Positions 8,887 through 16,958 of a stretch of DNA of 17,300 bases are shown here, one piece after another. The DNA is taken from assembly GCA_023091735.1 (NCBI GenBank), contig JALKBU010001071.1, positions 1 through 17,300 of the forward strand. Reading direction: 5' to 3'. How positions within the stretch are numbered: position 1 is the first letter of the stretch; every line of letters begins with the position of its first letter. A model generated the notes under the pieces. That model searched no databases. It saw only the letters and a program-made list of their open reading frames with translations, and was not told where the DNA came from. Position numbers and translations under genes: made by a program. This stretch comes from Trichomonas tenax (Eukaryota; Parabasalia; Trichomonadida; Trichomonadidae).

Positions 8887-10029
8887 TTAATCAAATGGAT
8901 TAGGATAGTCTGTTGGATAGCTCTGGTATGACATTGTCTGTTGAGCAATACTTAACGTCTCAAAAACTGCGTGCCAATGCATGAAGGATTTACCTGCCTC
9001 ATCAATCAGGAAACAGTTTGGTGTTTGGGAGAAAGGACTGTTGTAGACGTGGAAAGTAATTCCTTGTGATCTTTTGATAATAAAGCAATTAGCAAAAGTA
9101 TTCGAATAAGAACCCGTGATTGGCTTATGCAGGTCAAAAACTTGTTCTCCTGGCGTAAACCAATCGTTGTAAGCTTTCGAACAACATAATAGTTGATGAA
9201 TCTTCTCAAGAACGTTATCTTCTGGGGCGAACCTTGCAAAGAAAGTGCAGAACTCTGGCATTGTGATGCAATATGGGTTCTTATGCGTGATAACGTATGT
9301 GAGCATTTTCTTAGCTGTATCGTACAAGTTCAAATTATAGTTCTTTAAGTACTGCGAGAACTGCGTCTGCTGCGCATCAAAAGAAAATGTATCTTTTGAC
9401 GAAGAGTTTGAGAAACTTGAGCAAAACTTTTTTGTCGCAGCATCCAAGAAAGCAGAGAAACTGTAGGCCCATATGCAGCTATTCTGCACTATATCCTCCC
9501 ATAAAAAGATCGCTTCAACTTTAAGTTTGTTATTATCCTCAGGATAAGGAGTATATATTCTGACAGACTCCAAAAGAGGGACGTGAAGTGCCTGGTAGTT
9601 AAACTGCGGACTTGCTTCATTAATATCTCTTCGATTATCGATCGATATTAAATCGTTTTCTGTTGATTGCTGCGTGAACCCTTCGCATTTCCAGAATGTG
9701 TACGATGATGACCTCGGTTGACTCTGTTGGAACTTGCAGGATCTCAATTTAAAGTTCACAGTATTTAATTGAGATTTAATAACTTCACTATATCTTGCTT
9801 TTTCGAGTGCAAACTCATTATTAGACACCCACCACGCTCCCAAGTTCCTCTGCAAGTTCTTATCCGTGCTCGCCCACTTCATCAAGTGCCACAAGCGGAA
9901 TGCAAATCCCTGGTTGACGGGCGCCTTTCCCTTCGTCCTCTGGTTGTTGAGGAGCTCCTCCGGGATGAAGGAGCGAAATTGGTCGACGTCCATGAAGGGG
10001 AGTTGAGGGGACTCCCTGTTCGCCGCCAT
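8887..10029 (-). CDS. Initiator-binding protein, IBP39 family (Inr-recognising transcription factor)
   Basis: IBP39-type proteins bind the trichomonad Inr through an N-terminal winged-helix domain (IBD) and contact RNA polymerase II through a C-terminal domain, acting in the nucleus. The 380-residue protein shows the IBD hallmarks in order: PEELLNNQRTKG (23-34), GFAFRLWHLMKW (41-52), AWWVS (65-69), the helix SQLNTVNFKL (86-95), and FWKCEGFT (112-119) after a short Ser-rich wing loop. A Ser/Asn-rich linker leads to a C-domain (about 150-365) that contains FLWEDIV. It is slightly longer than T. vaginalis IBP39. The start is supported by the Inr motifs 14-19 nt upstream; it ends in TAA. The gene lies 77 bp downstream of the EF-hand gene on the same strand. 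The family assignment is from recognition of motifs; trichomonads carry many IBD paralogues, so this need not be the general factor. Confidence 0.85.
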   Translation of the reverse strand: MAANRESPQLPFMDVDQFRSFIPEELLNNQRTKGKAPVNQGFAFRLWHLMKWASTDKNLQRNLGAWWVSNNEFALEKARYSEVIKSQLNTVNFKLRSCKFQQSQPRSSSYTFWKCEGFTQQSTENDLISIDNRRDINEASPQFNYQALHVPLLESVRIYTPYPEDNNKLKVEAIFLWEDIVQNSCIWAYSFSAFLDAATKKFCSSFSNSSSKDTFSFDAQQTQFSQYLKNYNLNLYDTAKKMLTYVITHKNPYCITMPEFCTFFARFAPEDNVLEKIHQLLCCSKAYNDWFTPGEQVFDLHKPITGSYSNTFANCFIIKRSQGITFHVYNSPFSQTPNCFLIDEAGKSFMHWHAVFETLSIAQQTMSYQSYPTDYPNPFD

Positions 10030-10031
10030 GC

Positions 10032-10080
10032 CAACGGTTATGTGAAGTGAATAAAAATCCGTTATTTTTAATATTCGTTA
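10032..10080 (-). promoter_or_regulatory. Compact promoter of the IBP39-like gene: double Inr and Myb-like boxes
   Basis: Read on the minus strand, TTCACTTCACAT contains two overlapping Inr matches (TCACTT with +1 at 10048, TCACAT with +1 at 10043), giving 19- or 14-nt leaders. A Myb-consensus box CAACGG lies between them and the ATG (10032-10037 as complement CCAACGG). TAACGG (10059-10064) and TAACGA (10075-10080) lie upstream. All of it fits in the 77-bp gap after the EF-hand gene. Confidence 0.6.
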
Positions 10081-10105
10081 ATAAATGAAATTTTAGCTAA
10101 AAATT

Positions 10106-10109
10106 TTTA
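10106..10109 (-). promoter_or_regulatory. TAAA polyadenylation-type signal overlapping the EF-hand stop codon
   Basis: The stop codon TAA followed by A gives TAAA. In T. vaginalis the poly(A) signal commonly includes the stop codon in this way. Confidence 0.4.
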
Positions 10110-10607
10110 GATAAGGAGGCAGCAGGAGGATTTGAGCTGGCCATCATATGGGTCTGTGTTAGCATCGATCTGCTTGCCTGTGAGGAGCTTGTAGAGCATG
10201 GCGAATGTGATCTTGCCATTCTTCTTGCCTGTCTCCTCGACCATGAACTTGTCGATCTGCTCCTGTGAAACTTCCTTTCCGCAGTACTTGTGGATTTCCA
10301 TGACTTCCTTGCTCTCGAGGGCCTTGGAGTGGTCCTTATCGAATGCGCGGAAGATAAGCTTGTATGTATAGAGGTCGTCGTTGTTGACAATAGCCTTGAC
10401 CATGGACATGAATTCCTCCTTTGTGACTGTGCCGGAGCCATCTATATCGATGCCACGGAACATAACGTCGGATTCCTCCTGAGTGCATTCCTTGCCCTCG
10501 AGCTCTGCGTAGAGGAGGTTGAACTCCTTTGGCTTCATCTTGCCATCCTTGCCTGTGTCCATTTCATCGAACTTCTTCTCGAATGCTGCGATTCTCTCGT
10601 CACTCAT
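10107..10607 (-). CDS. EF-hand calcium-binding protein with C-terminal CaaX box (166 aa)
   Basis: A calmodulin-sized Ca2+ sensor. EF-hand loops are at D17-E28 (Gly at position 3, weak), D54-E65 (DIDGSGTVTKEE, canonical), D90-E101 (DKDHSKALESKE, Lys in place of the usual Gly at position 6) and a degenerate fourth around 126-137. The helices between pairs are typical. The protein ends SSCCLLI: CLLI is a CaaX box, expected to be prenylated (Leu/Ile endings favour geranylgeranyl), and the Cys before it could be palmitoylated. It would then be membrane-attached, unlike calmodulin. GC content is higher than in neighbours, suggesting high expression. The start ATG follows a weak Inr-like CCATTTT by 11 nt; the stop is TAA. 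The target is unknown. Confidence 0.9.
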   Translation of the reverse strand: MSDERIAAFEKKFDEMDTGKDGKMKPKEFNLLYAELEGKECTQEESDVMFRGIDIDGSGTVTKEEFMSMVKAIVNNDDLYTYKLIFRAFDKDHSKALESKEVMEIHKYCGKEVSQEQIDKFMVEETGKKNGKITFAMLYKLLTGKQIDANTDPYDGQLKSSCCLLI

Positions 10608-10613
10608 TGTGGT

Positions 10614-10620
10614 AAAATGG
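10614..10620 (-). promoter_or_regulatory. Weak Inr-like element of the EF-hand gene
   Basis: The minus strand reads TCCATTTTACC, one base off the TCA+1Y(T/A) consensus. A+1 at 10618 would give an 11-nt leader. Confidence 0.35.
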
Positions 10621-10768
10621 AGTTTTTGAATGGCTCCCCTTAATTTTTAGTTTACAAAACTTTCTGAGCAAATAACGAATTCCCGCCAAATCACTTCTAA
10701 TGTTATTTTGATTTCTATATAAATGTAGACAATATGTATGCTCAAAAGTGAGAATTTGTACGTTATTT

Positions 10769-10793
10769 GATTTATCGTCCATCCGTTAATAAT
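10769..10793. promoter_or_regulatory. Paired Myb-recognition-like boxes upstream of the EF-hand gene
   Basis: TATCGTC (10773-10779) equals the MRE-2f type box known from the T. vaginalis ap65-1 promoter. CCGTTA (10783-10788, TAACGG on the minus strand) lies 3 bp further on. The pair is about 170 bp upstream of the EF-hand start. That they function is inferred. Confidence 0.4.
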
Positions 10794-10910
10794 GAACTAA
10801 AAAACGGATTTATTTTTCTGAGATGTTCTGCATTACCGTGCATAACATATGTCTTCTATGCATAGATTATTAAGATTTTAAAATTTTCTCTTTTTAATTT
10901 GATTCTTAGT

Positions 10911-11742
10911 CAAATTTTGGGGTTACTTCCCATAATGTTGACGGTTATCAAGTCAAATGTAAAAAATTTATCGAAAAAGTGCAAAATATTTTCGATCTAC
11001 TTTGGTTAGAGGAGTATTTTTCCAAAAATAAAATTGTGTGGCTTTCAAAAGTTTCATACGTTTAAACAATAATAATTTTTATGTTAAATTACAGCTATCT
11101 CTGCGAAATCTGTCCTTTGGTGCTTCGTTATTCACGATTTTGATATTAATTTCGATTTTTATTTTTCGAATCTTGCAATCAAAAAAATATTAACGGATAA
11201 GAAGGCATTAACAGAACCAACGACATTGATATCAAAAGAACAAGTAGGTTTTTGTATTTGACTGAAAATCAAAAATTTCGTTTGTAAGATTCGTCAATAT
11301 ACACATAAAGAATATTGACATTCTCTAAAATTGGTCCTTGTGAGCAATTAGGCGGAGTCCAAAAGCAATATTACTATTCTTCGGCAATTTCATCCTTCAG
11401 GATAGATTTGCCAACAAAAGACATGTTCAACCTTTTTACTTTCGAAATGGATTCGGTGTCCACAGATCTACAACTTTCCGGCGATATGGAGGTTCATTTT
11501 AGTGAATTTCAAGATATATTTATTAACGGTTATTGATAAAATTCGATTTGATCGTTTCTAAGAATTCCAATTTACAGAGCTGCATCATATGTCTACGAAA
11601 AGTCACGTGTTTTTCTTTCTACTACGTTAATATATTCAATCTCCGATAATGTTAAGTTTTTTTGATCTTGATGAAAGATTCCCTCAGCTGCTTTACAGAG
11701 ACTATGATTCCGAGGTTATAATTAAGAGAGTTGAGATCTAAT
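10911..11742 (+). pseudogene. Unrecognised decayed plus-strand gene in several frames
   Basis: Successive protein-like open stretches change frame along the region: 10911 to a stop near 11063 (contains QVKCKKFIEKVQNIFDLLWL); about 11090-11258 (contains KKILTDKKALTEPTTLISKE); 11312-11536 (contains FTFEMDSVSTDLQLSGDME); and about 11578-11742 (contains ASYVYEKSRVFLSTT, then DLDERFPQLLYRDYDSEV after an apparent one-base slip in the T7 run near 11660). The composition is balanced and unlike chance AT-rich frames. Together they suggest one gene of at least 270 codons broken by several indels and stops. No family is recognised and no clear start is seen. Confidence 0.35.
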
Positions 11743-12205
11743 TTTTCCGTTATTTTTTGATTCTCTTTTTTCTACCTCTGAATTTCTTTCATTTTCTTCG
11801 CCCTATGCTGCAACTTCTGAGCCTTGACTACAGTTCTTCTAACCTTACATTATTCCAATTTCATATTTTTAATATTTGTTTTTACTGACCATTATGTATA
11901 AATTCATCTTTTTCTATTACTTTATGGCAATATTCTTTCCTCTCTTCTACTCTTGATTTGATATTTAAATTTTCAAAAAATACTTACTTATTCAAGCCAA
12001 GATATTCGTAAACTATTCTAACCTATGACTAAGTGATACAGCTTTCCATATTTTTGGGCTGTGTTTAAATATTGAAGTTGATTAGAAAACTATTTCTGCT
12101 CAAAAACAATATACCGATCGAAGCCTATATATGCTGATACAGATGAGGGTACAAAATTTGTTTTCAGCGTTAAGACCATTTTATTATAGAATATGAGTTA
12201 AGATT
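11743..12205. other. Non-coding or heavily decayed stretch, weak minus-strand coiled-coil remnant
   Basis: No intact gene is present. On the minus strand, Lys/Glu/Arg-rich pieces (such as SRVEERKEYCHKVIEKDEF and VRRTVVKAQKLQHRAKKMKE) are separated by stops and frame changes, which could be a dead coiled-coil gene or purine-rich chance sequence. The stretch ends where the duplicated GP63 3' block begins. Confidence 0.2.
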
Positions 12206-12746
12206 TTCAAATCCGGATATTTAGTTTGCCGTTTAAAAAAAGATATTAAATGCTGAGAAATTTAAGGATTCTAAGAGATATTGTCATCGCCGGAGTTGGC
12301 TTGTTTCCATTTATTAAAAACAATGAACAAAATGACACAAACGATGTTTGCAATGACAACAATGACAACAACAACAACAATGATATATGTCGTTCGTTTG
12401 CTATTAGATTTGTCGCCTTCTGATTGCGATGATGATGGAGGTTCGATGAATGAAAAATCTGATACATCTTCGCCTTCTGAAGATGATTCGAGTTGTTTGA
12501 TGTTCTTGATGAACGGATTCTTGACGAAGTTCATTTGATTCAACTTCATCGTCATGCAGAATCGTTCTGGATCTGGACACCACCCGACACCTGAAACATC
12601 ACAGGCTTGGAGATTGTACTCCTTCCAGATGCTGTTCTTGTCACAGTTTATTGGATCATGCTGAGGTACTGTGAATTTAACGCTGTCGTATCCACTGCAT
12701 TCATAATCTAAAAAGACAGAAAAGTTTCAATGAATGATTGATTTTC
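12206..12746. repeat. Duplicated GP63 3' block, copy 1 (541 bp)
   Basis: I find it base-for-base the same as 15155-15694 except for one extra T (GTTTA against GTTA near 12232). It spans the last ~150 codons of the GP63-like genes, their stop and about 65 bp of 3' flank. Outside the edges similarity drops to that of diverged paralogues (upstream side) or vanishes (downstream side). Confidence 0.9.
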
Positions 12747-14015
12747 CTTCTGGACATTTGTCAATTGGATTTTTCATTATCTGCCAATCAAAAATTGGAT
12801 TGGCACCAAAGATTGAATATTTTTTTGGATTAATGTAAGTGTCAAGGGAACATTGTTCCTATGGTAGATCTGAATTGCAATTAAAACTATCGGGACTGAT
12901 TTGGTAATCAAGAGCTGCAGCGTATTTGAAATTGAAACATGAATAATCAGGTTTCTCTATATCGAAGAAATAGTTGTCTGGGAATATTGTTTGAGGAGGA
13001 CAGAGAGGGAAGATATCAATCGGTTTTCCATTGATCGATCCTGGATTTTCCCAAACAAGAGGTTTCGCCATTGACCAGTTCACTTTGTAATTTCCTGTGT
13101 CAATAAGTACAGGAAGTGTTGCATCTGTCAAGAACTGAGCAGGTGCAAGAAACATTATTACTGAGCCTATCATCGCATCATCCATGAAAAATGTTTCTTT
13201 CAAATGTGAGCCTGAGGTACTAAGAACTCCTGCTGTTTCTATAGCAATTCCTGATGGACATTTTTCTCCATTGTCACCAACAAACTCTTCAACACCATAG
13301 TGATTAACTGCAAATCGATGACACATCGGAGTAACAAAGAAAACGAATTTTTCCCATATTTTGTAAGCGAGCAAAAATGTTCTTGTGTGGATTTGGATCT
13401 TCTTGTGGATGCATTTTGTCAAACCAGTTTCTAGAAAAACCCAATGCATGAAAAATTTCATGAACAAGTGTATAGAAAAAATAATTTCTTGTGAAATCAA
13501 AATCTTAAGCTTCCGTTGGAATGTATCGAATATTGACTAAACAATGACCCAGTTTTGGGCGATTAGATTGCTCTTCAACTTCTCTGTAGGATGCAGCAGC
13601 GAGTGTATGATATCCATTTCATTGAGTTGGGTAAATGTCCATTACATAATCATAGTCTGCAGTTTCATTAAGCGGAATAACATACAATAGATTATTCAAG
13701 TATCCTTGGACGTTGTTGAATGTTTCGAACAAAGCTTTCTTCTTTTGTTCAGTGAGAATATCTTTTCCTTGACATACATATGATAAATTTACTTCACCAT
13801 CCAACAAAGGAATTACTTTTTGGCCGACTTTAAAACATGTAATTAATTGTTCCGTGATGTTATAAGAATATTTGATTTTGAAATTTTTTCCACTTGTATG
13901 ATGATTGCGCAGCTCTCTTTGATGCATTATAATACTTCACATCAATAGCGCTTTGAAATCGATTATGATCACAATGGAATCCCTTGCGATGACACAGAAA
14001 TGTTGCAAAAAACAT
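12271..14015 (-). pseudogene. Broken GP63 (leishmanolysin, peptidase M8)-like surface metalloprotease, zinc motif intact
   Basis: M8 peptidases are zinc endopeptidases of the cell surface. Reading from ATG 14015: a short hydrophobic start, a propeptide-like NASKRAAQ region, the catalytic motif HEIFHALGF (13436-13462), FVTPMCHRFAVNH, the third zinc ligand in SGSHLK (His codon 13204-13206), the Met-turn DDAM, a Cys-rich C-domain, then a Ser/acidic stalk, one TM segment and a 14-residue tail. Lesions: an extra base in the A6 run (T-run 13884-13889); TGA at 13619-13621; TAA at 13505-13507; one or two indels near 13340-13380; TAG at 12859-12861; and TGA at 12727-12729. The total span (1745 bp) nearly equals that of the sister gene. 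The start follows a degenerate Inr-like GACAATTT. Confidence 0.88.
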
Positions 14016-14350
14016 TTTGGATAAATTGTCACTTTTATTTCGCCGAGTAAGAAACACGACAAAGTTTTAATCCTTTGTTTATATATCGAAACTATTTTTA
14101 GCTGAAAATATAAAAGAAAATTGTTATTCCTTCAGCATATCAAAATTTCATTTAAAATATGAAAAATCTTCTCTAAAATGAAATAATGACATCGAAAATG
14201 TTTATTTTAGTGCAATTTCTATTATACATTATACAAACCCATATGGTTTATACTGTATGTTTAATGTTGTGGCTCAAAAATTGAAAAGTTTAAATTTCGA
14301 AAAAGTAAACGTCAGAAATTATTAGGAAATTTTAGATGATGTGAGAAAAA
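14016..14350. other. Intergenic, no gene seen
   Basis: AT-rich spacer between the start of the first GP63-like gene and the stop of the heparinase-like fragment. It should contain the GP63 promoter. The only candidate is the degenerate GACAATTTATCC just before the ATG, similar to GACATTTTATTT in front of the second GP63-like gene. Confidence 0.5.
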
Positions 14351-15031
14351 CTAGTATTGAGGATCGAGAGTGATGACAAAGTTTTTGCTTTCACCGGCAG
14401 AATAACGAGAACGAACAACAATACGGCGAGATTTTTCCGTTGGATCCCATGAATTTGGAGAAACATTCTCAACAACCATAATCTCAGCATCAGATGGACT
14501 GGAAACACTGAAAAGCAAGTTCTTCTGTGACATAGTGAGTGTGGCAGTTTTGCTATTGACAATAGTAACGTTTGCTTCTGTACTCATCGTCCAATTAACA
14601 ACAACTCCTTTTGTATTGTTGCATGTGATATAGTCTGTGATAACTAGTTTCTTCTCGTTGTAGAGGATGATGTCGCGGTCAGCACGACTGAGTTTGCCGA
14701 AGAACAAGTTGGATAACTGAATGCGTGCACCAAGTTTGTTTTCTTCTTTGTAGACTTTAGTTATATTAGATTTTTCGTTGACATTGAATCGATCATTATC
14801 AACAGTGATTGTGTTGTGTGGAACATTTCCAATACGGAAGACATCGAAGCGTTGTGAGTTCTGTGTACGATTCCATAAATCGACACCTGCTGCTTCAAGT
14901 GCTGTATAACTATTAGCTCCAAGATCAATTGCCCATCGAATTCCATTGTAATCATAAACAAATGTTCCAGCATCCATTCTGCTGCCTTTCATCTCAACGT
15001 ATATGCCTTTCTGTTTAACGCAACTGGTGTC
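14351..15031 (-). pseudogene. Truncated heparinase II/III-like polysaccharide lyase, C-terminal part only
   Basis: The frame is open from 15031 to TAG at 14351 (first ATG 14992, 213 residues). It starts with GIYVEMKGS then RMDAGTFVYDYNGIRWAIDLG, the signature of the heparinase II/III C-terminal beta-sandwich domain, and continues with VFRIGNVPHNTITVDN, DRDIILYNEKKLVITDYI and a final beta-rich segment. The N-terminal alpha/alpha-toroid domain, which makes up more than half of normal lyases, is absent. In relatives an NHxHxD-type His motif precedes DAGTF; here only SRMD remains, so those histidines are missing. Upstream, a frame change and TAA (15032-15034) end the similarity. The remnant lies between two GP63-like genes on the same strand. 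Activity is very unlikely. Confidence 0.75.
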
Positions 15032-15154
15032 TTATCTTTTTATTTGGTGAGCTGACTTTGGATGATGGTATCTTTGATCCTTATATAAAAATAATCGGAT
15101 TCATATATGAATATGAGAACTTTGGCATTTTTGTTAAATATATGATAAGCAATA

Positions 15155-15694
15155 TTCAAATCCGGATATTTAGTTTGCCGTTAAAAAAAGATATTAAATG
15201 CTGAGAAATTTAAGGATTCTAAGAGATATTGTCATCGCCGGAGTTGGCTTGTTTCCATTTATTAAAAACAATGAACAAAATGACACAAACGATGTTTGCA
15301 ATGACAACAATGACAACAACAACAACAATGATATATGTCGTTCGTTTGCTATTAGATTTGTCGCCTTCTGATTGCGATGATGATGGAGGTTCGATGAATG
15401 AAAAATCTGATACATCTTCGCCTTCTGAAGATGATTCGAGTTGTTTGATGTTCTTGATGAACGGATTCTTGACGAAGTTCATTTGATTCAACTTCATCGT
15501 CATGCAGAATCGTTCTGGATCTGGACACCACCCGACACCTGAAACATCACAGGCTTGGAGATTGTACTCCTTCCAGATGCTGTTCTTGTCACAGTTTATT
15601 GGATCATGCTGAGGTACTGTGAATTTAACGCTGTCGTATCCACTGCATTCATAATCTAAAAAGACAGAAAAGTTTCAATGAATGATTGATTTTC
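15155..15694. repeat. Duplicated GP63 3' block, copy 2 (540 bp)
   Basis: Partner of 12206-12746. Both copies encode the same last ~150 codons, the same in-frame TGA (15675-15677 here), the same TM anchor and tail, and the same 3' flank. Confidence 0.9.
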
Positions 15695-16958
15695 TTTCTG
15701 GATAAATGGTTTTGAAAAATTTAGCTATCTGGAAGTCGATGTATTCGATGGTTCCAACGTATTTCTTATCTTTTGGATTGATAAAGCTATCAAGAAAAGC
15801 ACATTCTGGACGAGGTTTGTCGGATCAACAATTAAAAACGGCATCAGCGACTGCCATCAATACCGTTGTATAGCCTCTGAAATTGTTGTGCGAAAAATCC
15901 ATTTTATCCATGTCGAAGAAATAGTTGTCTGGGAATGTTGTTTGAGGAGGACAGAGAGGGAATTTTTCTATCAGTTTTCCATTGATCGATTCTGGATTTC
16001 CCCAAACAAGAGGTTTCGACATTGACGAGTTCACTTTGTAATTTCCTGTGTCAATAAGTACAGCAAGTGTTGCATCTGTTATTGATTGATTTGTTGTATT
16101 TTGGCCAAAGTATAAAGCTGCAAATATGTCATCATTAAATAATCGAGATGAAAGTCGACTTTCAGAAGTAGAAACATGCTCAATCTCAATTCCAGATGGG
16201 CACTTTGAGCCATCATCGCCGACAAACTCTTCAACACCAAAATGATTAACTGCGAAACGATGACACATTGGAGTGACTAAGAATTCAAAATCTCTGCCAT
16301 ATTTCTTGATTGAGCACAATATTTTCTCATGCGGAGTTGGATCTTCTCGAGTGTGCATAAATGGGAATTTTTTGCTTGCTGAACTAAGTAGGTATAGAAC
16401 ACTTGTTAATAAATTATTATATATTGAAGGGCTGTTTTTGTCGGCTGGAACGTATGCTGAATTTATAAACATTATACCACTAATTGTGGAATTGAATTCA
16501 TATCTATAAGGATAAATACTAATTGTTGCAACACCAGGAATTTCTGTTGATGATACAAATTCTTCCGCCTGAAAATCACTGTTATTTTCCATTTTTCCAA
16601 AGGGTGTTTCAAAATCATCTGGTATAGGTATGACATGCAACATGGCATCGAGATTTTTCTTGATTTTGATGAGAGTTGCATTCACATTGTCAACTATGGT
16701 TTGAGAGAAAAAATCTTCTTCTTTACAAATGTATGATCTATTCAATATATAATTGCAAATTGTTTTATTGACATAAGTGCATGTAATGTTATCATAGTGA
16801 GCGGCAAATTGAATATTAATTCTGGCATTTTTCCATTCTCAAGAAGACTGTGCAATTCTCTTTGAATTACTGTGGAACACAAGGTTGGACTCAGTTTGTA
16901 TTGTTTTCTGCATATCTAAAACACTAAAACAGCAAATAGTTGTTGTAATAAAAATCAT
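15219..16958 (-). pseudogene. GP63-like (peptidase M8 family) pseudoprotease, one frame with three in-frame UGA codons
   Basis: One frame runs 580 codons from ATG 16958 to TAG 15219, broken only by TGA at codon 40 (16839-16841), codon 378 (15825-15827) and codon 428 (15675-15677); there is no frameshift. Order: hydrophobic start (MIFITTTICC), NSKRIAQSS region, VTPMCHRFAVNH (about 229-239), KCPSG, LCPPQT, PDNYFF, Cys-rich C-domain, Ser/acidic stalk, TM about 542-565, 14-residue tail. Aligned with its neighbour, the zinc site HEIFH is LYLLS (codons 188-192), the third His ligand is Arg268 and the Met-turn Met is Phe279. Peptidase activity is therefore not expected even if full-length protein were made. 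The longest uninterrupted part is 15825-16838. It is either a decaying gene or a surface pseudoenzyme with readthrough; I favour decay. Confidence 0.85.

Noticed and set aside
10097..10441. 114-codon minus frame overlapping the EF-hand gene
   Set aside because: It is a Ser/Arg-rich shadow of the GC-richer EF-hand coding sequence.
12281..12538. 85-codon plus-strand frame, repeated at 15229-15486
   Set aside because: It is antisense to the GP63 stalk and TM region. The exact repetition comes from the duplicated block, not from selection on this frame.
15219..16958. Genome-wide reassignment of UGA to Trp or Cys
   Set aside because: The intact genes use TGG for Trp and contain no internal TGA. 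The TGA in the transporter replaces a conserved Gly, and TAA and TAG also occur as lesions in neighbouring genes.
12271..16958. Spliceosomal introns explaining the interruptions in the GP63-like genes
   Set aside because: I see no trichomonad-type GTATGT...ACTAAC-ACACAG sequence at any break; in-frame point stops and one-base slips explain them better.
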